Of a stretch of DNA of 64,000 bases, positions 37,630 to 48,882 are shown piece by piece. A program made the position numbers and the translations under genes. The notes beneath the pieces were generated by a model, which saw only the letters and a program-made list of their open reading frames with translations, was not told the DNA's origin and made no database searches. Position 1 is the first letter of the stretch; each line of letters opens with the position of its first letter. The stretch comes from Phoenix dactylifera (taxonomy: Eukaryota; Streptophyta; Magnoliopsida; Arecales; Arecaceae). Where the stretch lies: NCBI RefSeq assembly GCF_009389715.1, contig NC_052402.1, positions 24,252,013 to 24,316,012 of the forward strand. The letters run 5' to 3'.

Positions 37630-39614
37630 TGTGGAGTGATTGATTAAAACCCTATTTGATTTTGATGAGCTCAAAGCATTTGAGTATATTTCTTGTTTAC
37701 TAATGAATTCAATTAAGTGTTTCAGTGAAAATCTTGTCTAAGTGTCTCAAGACTTGATTCATAATTTTTGGATAAGTTAAGAAGTCAGCTTGAACCAAAG
37801 TCTGAGACTCGAGTCGACTCCAGAGTATCACGAGTCGACTCCAAGCGTATCAAGTTCACTGGCACGAGCTCGAGTCGACTCCGGATCAGTACGAGTCGAC
37901 TCCGGCTGAGAACAGACAGACGAACAGAAAGCTTCAACTCAGAACCTGTCAACGAGTCGACTCCCGAAGTGTGCGAGTCGACTCCGATGTTCACCGAGTC
38001 GACTCCAGGGTAGTAAGAGTCGACTCCAAGAGGAATACAAAGAAAAAGTCAGAGAGCAGTTTTCGGGTCTGAGATTCGAGTCGACTCCAGTGGAACGCGA
38101 GTCGACTCCGATGGTTGGCAGGTCGACTCCAAAGACAGCAAGAGTCGACTCTCAGCAGTACACAAAGAAAAAGTCAGAGGGCAGATTCTGGACTCTGAGA
38201 TTCGAGTCGACTCCCGCATTACGCGAGTCGACTCCGAGACTCCGCGACCACAAAGAAGACAGAAGACCAAGTTACTGCCTCTGAGATTCGAGTCGACTCC
38301 CAGACAGCTAGAGTCGACTCCAAGGCAGCTTCACATCAAAAGGGCAGAAGACCAAGTTTCGAAAACTGAGAGCCGAGTCGACTCCGAGGAAGCTCGAGTC
38401 GACTCCAAGACTGGACGAGCCAAAAGACAGAAAATAGGGAGTTCGGGCTCTGAGCGCCGAGTCGACTCCCAGGACAGTCGAGTCGACTCGAGTGGACCAA
38501 ATTCAAAAATACGTCCACGGACTTCATGGGATGAGCCGACTCCGAGAAAGCCAAGTCAGCTCCAGAAGTTGGCGAGTCGACTCTGGGTCAAGACGAGTCG
38601 ACTCCCAGTCGCGAAGGCAACTTTAATTCAAATCTGGAACAGTTGCAGAGTCGACTCCGGAAAAGTATGAGTCGACTCCCGCTACAGACGAGTCGACTCC
38701 TGATCGCGCGAGTCGACTCCAACCCACCAACGGACACATTGTCAGACTGTACAGAGTGTGCAGAACGGGCAGAAAAAGCTCTCTAACGGCTAGTTTCCGT
38801 GGGGGTTGGTTTAAATAGCCACAGAGGACTGTAGCAAGGCAGAGAACAACCATTCCACTTCAAGTATTCAAGCATTCAACTCTGCAACTTGTTCTTCAAC
38901 GAGAAAAAGGGAAGATCTGCATTTACTGCATCCACCTACATCTTCCCAGCAATCAAAGAAGCTCCTCCTGCATTCAAGTCGACTACACATTCAAGAGGAG
39001 ACCGAAGTTTAAGAAGCCATTCCTCTTCTCCAACTTAAAAGCGTTTGAGGGCTTCTAAACTCCTTTTAGATTATATTGTCTTTCATCTGCTTTTGAGAAG
39101 CTTGTTTCTCTGTTTGTCTATTTTATTTACAACTTGTATTTGCTTGATTCAATCGGGGGATTGAATCAAGGGTATAGAGGTTAGTTGGTGAGCCTAGTTA
39201 TTAAAACCAACGTGTGTAAGGGTTTGATTGTGATCCCGGAAAAACAATCGGGGTGGTTCTAGTCGGTGAGCCTGGGAAAACCGACCGAGTTCGTTGTGAG
39301 CTCGTAAAACAACAAGTTTGGTTGTGAGCTTGGAAAACAACCGGCTGTAATCCAAGGGGGTTATAGTGAATTCCCAAGTGAGACTTGGGGAGTGGACGTA
39401 GGAGCAAGGGTTAGCTCCGAACCACTATAAAACTTGGTGTTTGTGTTTGATTGTCTCTCTTCTTCTTCCTCTCTTATCACTCACAGCACATAGCATTTAA
39501 TTAAACAACTTGCAATAGGTTTAATTAGTCATCCACAACGTTTTAAATATCTAAATTATTTTAAAACCCAATTCACCCCCCCCCCCCCCTCTTGGGTTGT
39601 CTATCTGGGCAACA
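37630..39614 (+). repeat. Copia 3' LTR
   Basis: About 1985 bp. It is 25 bp longer than the 5' LTR, mainly because it holds one extra palindrome unit near 37880 (a 21-bp step plus small indels). Its palindrome field spans about 37811-38719. It ends in GGGCAACA followed by the AGACC target duplication. Confidence 0.93.
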
Positions 39615-39892
39615 AGACCGGGAAAAAGACATGTGTTATGATTAAAAATATATTGTAATTATTAAATTAAATAACCGACAGAGACTGAGAGAAAGAGTGT
39701 CATGATTTAAAAAAACTTAAAAATATTATATTTTTTAAAAAAAAGGGGAAAAGTGGAAGAGCCCAGAAGCGCAGATTCGTCGGAATAATCTGACGGTCGT
39801 GATGCGCCCTAGCATCACAAGTTGCGCAGTTATCCTCATGGCTCTTTTCTCCTTTATTGGACTAGGAGAGGCTCGAACTCTCGACCTCAGGA
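39615..39892. repeat. Partial direct duplication in copy 3
   Basis: The stretch from gaccgggaaaaagac through the first part of a tRNA-like head is repeated immediately downstream (from about 39981). The rejoining point is again just after cgacctcagg inside the head, followed here by acaacctaaatac. It is a different duplication from the one in copy 1 but breaks at nearly the same base of the head. Confidence 0.7.
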
Positions 39893-40223
39893 CAACCTAA
39901 ATACAAACATTTATTTTGGACAAATACTCACATTTTTTTAGCCAAATACCGGCATTTATTTTGTAAATAATCGAAAAAGAGACCGGGAAAAAGACATGTG
40001 TTATGATTAAAAATATATTGTAATTATTAAATTAAATAACCGACAGAGACTGAGAGAAAGAGTGTCATGATTTAAAAAAACTTAAAAATATTATATTTTT
40101 TAAAAAAAAGGGGAAAAGTGGAAGAGCTCAGAAGCGCAGATTCGTCGGAATAATCTGACGGTCGTGATGCGCCCTAGCATCACAGGTTGCGCAATTATCC
40201 TCATGGCTCTTTTCTCCTTTATT

Positions 40224-40313
40224 GGACTAGGAGAGGCTCGAACTCTCGACCTCAGGATAACTCTCTTAAAGAAGCTATGAGACCAGAGCGCTAGCCAACT
40301 GCGCCACCACCCG
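40224..40313 (-). tRNA. tRNA-Met(CAT)-like head, macro copy 3
   Basis: Equivalent of the heads at 3384 and 14314, with a few substitutions in the acceptor part (ggactagg in place of ggaggagg on the plus strand, and a changed 5' end). Acceptor pairing is weaker here. The T-arm and D-arm are intact. Confidence 0.45.
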
Positions 40314-43300
40314 ATGGTGAAACGGCATGCTGAAATCTCCTAAAAGCTATTAAAAACGAATCCTTTTCTAATCGACAAAAAATGATAGAGCTCGGGAGCG
40401 CTCATGTCATCCCATAATGAGACTGTCATGATTTGCCCTAGCATCACAGAAGGCGCTGCTGTCATCATTGCCCTCTTTTCCACTAATGGGGTGAGAGAGG
40501 ATCCAACTCAAGACCACAAGATAATCTCTTAAGAAGAGCCGAGATCAACTGCGACACCACAGCATGATGAAAACGGCATGCTGAAAAAACCAAAAACCTA
40601 TTTAAAACGAATCCATTTCCAAGGGGCAAAAAACGAAAGATCTCAGAACGGCTGATGTCATCCGATAATCAGACGGTCGTGATGCGCCCTAGCATCACAG
40701 AATGCGCTGCTGTCCTTGCTGCTCTTTTTTTCCACGGTTGGCGCAAGAGAGGATCGAACACTCAACCTCAGGATCAACTCTTAAGAGAATACGAGACAAA
40801 CTGCGACACATCCAGATGATGGAATTAGTATGCTGAAACTATTTAAAACTTATTTAAAACGAATCCTCTTCCAAGGGACCAAAAAAGAAAGAGCTCAGGG
40901 GCGCTGAGGTCATCCGATAATCAGACGGTCGTGATGCTTCCGGCATCACAAGATGCGCTGTCGTCCTCATTGCTCTTTTTTCCACTGATGGGGTGAGAGA
41001 GGATCGAACACTCGACCTTAGGATGACTTTTAAGAAGAGGTGGGACCAACTACGCCGCGACCGGATGATGAAAATTGTATGCTGAAAATATCTAAAACGT
41101 ATTTAAAACGAAGCCTCTTCCAGGGACAAAAACAAGAAAGTTTTTTTTTTTTTTTTGCGCACATGAATACCCTCCTAAATATCGAGTTTTACATGAATAC
41201 TCTTCTAAACTAATATTTGTATGTATATCTTAGTAAAAAACTTGTTTTGCTATTTATCCTTTTTTTATTTTTGTTTTTGCATATATACCCATGCTATCTA
41301 ACGACGCTAAAAAATTAGACAAACTGCGACACAGCCAGATGATGGAATTAGTATGCTGAAAATATTTAAAACCTATTTAAAACGAATCCTCTTCCAACGG
41401 ACCCAAAAAGAAAGAGCTCAGGGGCGCTGAGGTCATCCCATATTCAGAAGGTCGTGATGCTCCCGGCATCACAGGATGTGTTGTTGTCCTCATTGCTCTT
41501 TTTTCCACTGATGCGGTGAGAGAGGATCGAACACTCGACCTTAGGACAACTTTTAAGAAGAGGGTGGGACCCACTACGCCGCGACCGGATGATGAAATTT
41601 GTATGCCGAAAATATCTAAAACCTATTTAAAACGAATCCTCTTCCAGGGACAAAAACAAGAAAGTTTTTTTTTTTTGTGTGTGCATGAATACCCTCCTAA
41701 ATATCGAGTTTTACATGCATACCCTTCTAAATTAATATTTGTACGTATATCCTAGTAAAATAATTATTTTGCTATTTATCTTTTTTTTTGGTTTTTGTAT
41801 ATATAACCATGCAATCTAACGATGCTAAAAAATTAACGATTTTAAATTAAAATGACTAAAATATCCTTAATGGGTAGACATGCACATATATCGCTATCTC
41901 GATAGCAGGAGAAGAAGACAGGAATAATAGCATAATTTTAAAATTTTTATTTTTTAATTAATATAAATAAAAATTTTCTTAACACTGTTAGAACAATCGA
42001 TATATTAGGGGCATTTGTACAATAACAAAGTTTTATGAGAGTATACATGCAAATATCAATTTTGGAAGGATACTCATGCAAAATTCGATATTTAGAAGCA
42101 TATCAATAAAAAAAATCTGAGAAAAGAAAGAGCTCAGGAGCGCTGAGGTCATCTGATAATCAGACGGTTGTGATGCACCCCAGCATCACAGGAAGCGTTG
42201 TTCTCCTCATTGTTCTTTTTTCCACTGTTGGCGCGAGAGAGGATAGAACACTCGACCTTAGGATCAACTCTTAAGAGGATACGAGACAAACTGCGACACA
42301 GCCATATGATGGAATTATTATGCTGAAAATATTTAAAACCAATTTAAGACGAATCCTCTTCCGAGGGACCAAAAAAGAAAGAGGTCAGGGGCGCTGAGGT
42401 CATCCGATAATCCGACCGTCGTGATGCTCCCGGCATCACAGGATGCGCTTCGTCCTCATTGCTCTTTTTTTCGCTAATGGGATGAGAGAGGATCGAACAC
42501 TCGACCTATGGATGACTTTAAGAAGAGGTGGGAATAACTACGCCGCGACCGATGATGAAATTTGTATACTGAAAATATCTAAAACCTATTTAAAACCAAT
42601 CCACTTCTAGGGACAAAAGCAAGAAAGTTTTTTTTTTTTTTGTGTGCATGTATACCCTCCGAAATATCGAGTTTTACATGAATACACCGCTAAATTAATA
42701 TTTGTATGTATATCCTAGTAAAATACTTATTTCGCTATTTATCCTTTTTTTTATTTTTGTTTTTGGATATATACCCATGCTATCTAACGATGCTAAAAAA
42801 TTAACAATTTTAAATTAAAATGACTAAAATATCCTTAATGGGTAGACATGCAAATAGATCGCAATCTCGATAGCAGAAGAAGAAGACAGGAATAAAAGCA
42901 TAATTTTAAATTTTTATTTTATTTTTAATTAATATAAGTATAATTTTTCTTAACACCGTTGGAACAACCGTTATATTAGGGACATTTGTACAATAACAAT
43001 CTTTTACGAGAGTACACATGCACATACCAATTTTAGAAGGATACTCATGCAAAATTCGATATTTAAAATCATATCCATAAAAAAAAATCTAAGAAAAGAA
43101 AGAGCTCAGGAGCGCTGAGGTCATCTGATAATCAGACGGTTGTGATGCGCCCCAGCATCATAGGAAGCGTTGTTCTCCTCATTGTTCTTTTTTCCACTGT
43201 TGGCGCGAGAGAGGATAGAACACTCAACCTTAGGATCAACTCTTAAGAGGATACGAGACAAACTGCGACACAGCGAGATGATGGAATTATTATGCTGAAA

Positions 43301-46300
43301 ATATTTAAAACCTATTTAAGACGATCCGCTTCCGAGGGACCAAAAAAGAAAGAGGTCAGGGGCGCTGAGGTCATCTGATAATCCGACAGTCGTGATGCTC
43401 CCGGCATCACTGGATGCGCTTCGTCCTCATTGCTCTTTTTTCCGCTAATGGGGTGAGAGAGGATCGAACACTCGACCTTTGGATGACTTTTAAGAAGAGG
43501 GTGGGACCAACTACGCCGCGACCGGATGATGAAATTTGTATGCCGAAAATATCTAAAACCTATTTAAAACGAATCCTCTTCCAGGGACAAAAACAAGAAA
43601 GTTTTTTTTTGTGTGTGTGCATGAATACCCTCCTAAATATCGAGTTTTACATGCATACCCTTCTAAATTAATATTTGTACGTATATCCTTGTAAAATAAT
43701 TATTTTGCTATTTATCTTTTTTTTTTGTTTTTGTATATATAACCATGCAATCTAACGATGCTAAAAAATTAACAATTTTAAATTCTAAAATATCCTTGAT
43801 GGGTAGACATGCAAATATATCGCTATCTCGATAGCAGGAGAAGAAGACAGGAATAACAGCATAATTTTAAATTTTTATTTTTTTAATTAAGATATATAAA
43901 ATTTTTCTTAACACTTTTAGAACAACCGATATATTAGGGGTGTTTGTACAATAACAAAGTTTTATGATAGTATACATGCAAATATCAATTTTGGAAGGAT
44001 ACTCATGCAAAATTCGATATTTAGAAGCATATCCATAAAAAAAAAATCTAAGAAAAGAAAGAGCTCAGGAGCGCCGAGGTCATCTGATAATCAGACGGTT
44101 GTGATGCACCCCAGCATCATAGGAAGCGTTGTTCTCCTCATTGTAATTTTTTCCACTGTTGGTGCGAGAGAGGATAGAACACTCAACCTTAGGATCAACT
44201 CTTAAGAGGATACGAGACAAACTGCGACACAGCGAGATGATGGAATTATTATGCTGAAAATATTTAAAACCTATTTAAGACGATCCGCTTCCGAGGGACC
44301 AAAAAAGAAAGAGGTCAGGGGCGCTGAGGTCATCTGATAATCCGACAGTCGTGATGCTCCCGGCATCACTGGATGCGCTTCGTCCTCATTGCTCTTTTTT
44401 CCGCTAATGGGGTGAGAGAGGATCGAACACTCGACCTTAGGATGACTTTTAAGAAGAGGTGGGAACAACTACGCCGCGACCGGATGATCAAATTTGTATG
44501 CAGAAAATATCTAAAACCTATTTAAAACGAATCCTCTTCCGGGGACAAAAGCAAGAAAGTTTTTTTTTTGTGTGTGTGCATGAATACCATCCGAAATATT
44601 GAGTTTTACATGAATACACCTCTAAATTAATATTTGTATGTATATCCTAGTAAAATACTTGTTTTGCTATTTATCCTTTTTTTTATTTTTGTTTTTGGAT
44701 ATATACCCGTGCTATCTTACGATGCAAAAAAATTAACGATTTTAAATTAAAATGACTAAAATATCCTTAATGGGTAGACATGCAAATAGATCGCAATCTC
44801 GATAGCAGAAGAAGAAGACAAGAATAAAAGCATAATTTTAAATTTTTATTTTATTTTTAATTAATATAAATATAATTTTTCTTAATACCGTTGGAACAAC
44901 CGTTATATTAGGGACATTTGTGCAATAACAATGTTTTACGAGAGTACACATGCACATATCAATTTTAGAAGGATACTCATGCAAAATTCGATATTTAGAA
45001 GCATATCCATAAAAAAAAAATCTAAGAAAAGAAAGAGCTCAGGAGCTGAGGTCATCTGATAATCAGAAGGTTGTGATGCACCCCGGCATCACAGGAAGCG
45101 CCATTCTCCTCATAGCTCTTTTTTCCACTGTTGTTGCGGGAGAGGATCGAACACTCGACCTCAGGATCAACTCTTAAGAGGATACGAGACAAACTGCGGC
45201 ACAACCAGATGATGGAATTAGTATGCTGAAAATATTTAAAACCTATTTAAAACGAATCCTCTTCCAAGGGACCAAAAAAGAAAGAGCTTAGGGGCGCTGA
45301 GGTCATCCAATAATCTGACGGTTGTGATGCTCGCGGCATCACTGAATGCGCTGTCGTCCTCATTGCTCTTTTTTCCACTAATGGGGTGAGAGAGGATCGA
45401 ACACTCGACCTTAGGATGACTTTTAAGAAGAGGTGGGACCAACTACGCTGCGACCGGATGACGAAATTTGTATGCTGAAAATATCTAGAGCCTATTTAAA
45501 ACGAATCCTCTTCCAGGGACAAAAACAAGAAAGTTTTTTTTTTTTGTGCGCATGAATACCCTCCTGAATATCGAGTTTTACATGAATACTCTCCTAAAGT
45601 AATATTTGTATGTATATCCTAGTGAAATACTAGTTTTGCTATTTATCCTTTTTTTTTATTTTTGTTTTTGCATATATACCCATGCTATCTAACGACGCTA
45701 AAAAATTAGACAAACTGCGACACAACCAGATGATGGAATTAGTATGCTGAAAATATTTAAAATCTATTTAAAACGAATCCTCTTCCAATGGACCAAAAAA
45801 GAAAGAGCTCAGGGGAGCTGAGGTCATCCGATATTCAGACGGTCGTGATGCTCCCGGCATCACAGGATGCGTCGTCCTCATTGCTCTTTTTTCCACTGAT
45901 GGGGTGAGAGAGGATCGAACACTCGACCTTAGGACGACTTTTAAGAAGAGGGTGGGACCAACTACGCTGCGACCGGATGATGAAATTTGTATGCTGAAAA
46001 TATCTAAAACCTATTTAAAACGAATCCTCTTCCAGGGACAAAAACAAGAAAGTTTTTTTTTTGTGTGTGTGCATGAATACCCTCCTAAATATCGAGTTTT
46101 ACATGCATACCCTTCTAAATTAATATTTGCACGTATATCCTAGTAAAATAATTATTTTGCTATTTATCTTTTTTTTTTGTTTTTGTATATATAACCATGC
46201 AATCTAACGATGCTAAAAAATTAACGATTTAAAATTAAAATGACTAAAATATCCTTAATGGGTAGACATGCAAATATATTGCTATCTCAATAGCAGGAGA

Positions 46301-48008
46301 AGAAGACAGGAATAATAGCATAATTTTAAATTTTTATTTTTTTAATTAATATAAATAAAAAAATTTTTAACACTGTTAGAACAACCGATATATTAGGGGC
46401 ATTTGTACAATAACAAAGTTTTACGAGAGTACACATGCACATATCAATTTTAGAAGGATACTCATGCAAAATTCGATATTTAGAAGCATATCCATAAAAA
46501 AAATCTAAGAAAAGAAAGAGCTCAGGAGCGCTGAGGTCATCTGATAATCAGAAGGTTGTGATGCACCCCGGCATCACAGGAAGCGCCATTCTCCTCATTG
46601 CTCTTTTTTCCACTGTTCTTGCGGGAGAGGATCGAACACTCGACCTCAGGATCAACTCTTAAGAGGATACGAGACAAACTGCGGCACAACCAGATGATGG
46701 AATTAGTATGCTGAAAATATTTAAAACCTATTTAAAACAAATCCTCTTCCAAGGGACCAAAAAAGAAAGAGCTCAGGGGTGCTGAGGTCATCCGATAATC
46801 AGACGGTCGTGATGCTCCCGGCATCACTGGATGCGCTGTCGTCCTCATTGCTCTTTTTTCCACTAATGGGGTGAGAGAGGATCGAACACCCGACCTTAGG
46901 ATGACTTTTAAGAAGAGGTGGGACCAACTACGCCGCGACCGGATGACGAAATTTGTATGCTGAAAATATCTAAAACCTATTTAAAACGAATCCTCTTCCA
47001 TGGACAAAAACAAGAAAGTTTTTTTTTTTTGTGCGCATGAATACCCTCCTGAATATCGAGTTTTACATGAATACTCTTCTGAAGTAATATTTGTATGTAT
47101 ATCCTCGTAAAATACTTGGTTTGCTATTTATCCTTTTTTTTATTTTTGTTTTTGCATATATACCCAGGCTATCTAACGATGCTAAAAAATTAATGATTTT
47201 AAATTAAAATGACAAAAATATCCTTAATGGATATATATGCAAATAGATCGCAATCTCGATAGTAGAAGAAGAAGACAGGAACAATAGCATAATTTTAAAT
47301 TTTTATTTTATTTTTAATTAATATAAATATAATTTTTTTAACACCGTTACAACAACCGTTATATTAGGAGCATTTGTACAATAACAAAGTTTTACGAGTG
47401 TATACATGCAAATATTAATTTTGGAAGGATGCTCATGCAAAATTCGATATTTTGAAGCATATCCATAAAAAAAACTAAGAAAAGAAAGAGCTCAGGAGCG
47501 CTGAGGTCATTTGATAATCAGATGGTTGTGATGCACCCCAGCATCACAGGAAGCGTTGTTCTCCTCATTGCTCTTTTTTCCATTGTTGGCGCGAGAGAGG
47601 ATCGAATACTCGACCTCAGAATCAACTCTTAAAAGGATACGAGACAAACTGCGACACAGCCAGATGATGGAATTAGTATGCTGAAAATATTTAAAACCCA
47701 TTTGAAACGAATCCTCTTCCAAGGGACCAAAAAAGAAAGAGCTCAGGGACGCTGAGGTCATCCGACAATCAGACAATCGTGAGGCTCCCGGCACCACAGG
47801 ATGCGCTGTCGTCCTCACTGCTTTTTTTTTCCACTGATGGGGTGAGAGAGAATCGAACACTTGACCTTAGGATGATATTTAAGAAGAGGTGGGACCAACT
47901 ACGCCACGACCGGATGATGAAATTTGTATGCTGAAAATATCTAAAATCTATTTAAAACGAATCCTCTTCCAGGGACAAAAACAAGAATGTTTTTTTTTTT
48001 GTGTGCAT

Positions 48009-48433
48009 GAATACCCTCCTAAATATCGAGTTTTACATGAATGCACTTTTAAATTAATATTTGTATGTATATCCTAGTAAAATATTTGTTTTGCTATTTA
48101 TCCATTTTTTATTTTTGTTTTTGCATATATGCCCATGCTATCTAACGACACGAAAAAATTAATAATTTTAAATTAAAATGACTAAAATATTCTTAATGGG
48201 TAGACATGCAAATAGATCGCAATCTCGATAGAAGGAGAAGAGGACAAGAACAATAGCATAATTTTAAATTTTTATTTTATTTTTAATTAATATAAATATA
48301 TTTTTCTTAACACCATTAGAACAACCGTTATATTAGGGGCATTTGTACAATAACAAAGTTTTATAAGAGTATACATACAAATACCAATTTTAGAAGGATA
48401 CTCATGCAAAATTCGATATTTAGAAGCATATCC
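48009..48433. mobile_element. Spacer element with long terminal inverted repeats (representative)
   Basis: About 425 bp. The left end (gaataccctcctaaatatcg) and the reverse complement of the right end (ggatatgcttctaaatatcg) match over about 80 bp at roughly 80% identity, with the shared core ctaaatatcga. The middle is very AT-rich and has no ORF. This looks like a foldback or MITE-type element. Full copies recur once per 970-bp unit, for example about 6238-6666 and 8176-8600 (reverse). Target duplications cannot be judged because every copy is embedded in the same repeat. Confidence 0.5.
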
Positions 48434-48434
48434 A

Positions 48435-48632
48435 TAAAAAAAAATCTAAGAAAAGAAAGAACTCAGGAGCGCTGAGCTCATCTGATAATCAGACGGTTGT
48501 GATGCACCCCGGCATCATAGGAAGCACTGTTCTCCTCAATGCTCATTTTTCCATTGTTGGCGCGAGAGGGGATCGAACCCTCGACCTCAGTATCAACTCT
48601 TAAGAGGATACGAGACAAACTGCGACACTGCC
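48435..48632 (-). ncRNA. Representative type-A Pol III-like module
   Basis: Read on the minus strand, the module starts with a tRNA-Met-like head. Box A is decayed (TGTCGCAGTTTG); the GTCTCGTATCC stretch matches the tRNA-Met anticodon arm with CAT changed to CGT; box B is GGTCGAGGGTTCGATCC with a good T-stem. About 60 nt on come the dyads TGATGCCGGGGTGCATCA and TCTGATTATCAGA. I see no run of four or more T before CTTTCTTTTCTTAG and a longer T run at the end. The layout fits a Pol III transcript of about 190 nt. Transcription is inferred, not shown. Confidence 0.4.
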
Positions 48633-48694
48633 AGATGATGGAATTAGTATGCTGAAAATATTTAAAACCTATTTAAAATGAATCCTCTTCCAGG

Positions 48695-48882
48695 GGACTA
48701 AAAAAGAAAGAGATCTGGGGCGCTGAGGTCATCCAATAATCAGACAGTCGTGATGCTCCCGGCATCACAGGATGCGCTGTCGTCCTCATTGCCCTTTTTT
48801 CCACTGATGGGGTGAGAGAGGATCGAACACTCGACCTAAGGATGACTTTTAAGAAGAGGTGGGAACAACTACGCCGCGACCG
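48695..48882 (-). ncRNA. Representative type-B Pol III-like module
   Basis: The partner of the type-A module, about 250 bp away. On the minus strand the head keeps a good box A (CGGCGTAGTTGG) and box B (GGTCGAGTGTTCGATCC type) but has lost the anticodon arm. It is followed by the GTGATGCCGGGAGCATCAC dyad, the CTGATTAT dyad, and a six-T run. A TATA-like TTTTAAATAGG stretch lies upstream of the head in nearly every type-B copy. Same caveats as type A. Confidence 0.4.

Larger units (their letters stand above)
27779..39614 (+). mobile_element. Copia LTR retrotransposon, SIRE/Maximus-like
   Basis: An 11.8-kb element with two LTRs of about 1.97 kb, TG...CA ends, and a 5-bp target duplication AGACC at 27774-27778 and 39615-39619. 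The target sequence reads through in other array copies, which confirms the insertion. Order of parts: LTR, initiator-tRNA-Met primer site, gag, pol (protease, integrase, reverse transcriptase, RNase H; the Copia order), extra ORF, purine-rich 3' region, LTR. The coding part looks broken in about two or three places. By eye the LTRs differ by roughly 18 substitutions plus one 21-bp and a few small indels (about 1%), so the insertion is young, likely under about one million years at usual plant rates. Confidence 0.93.
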
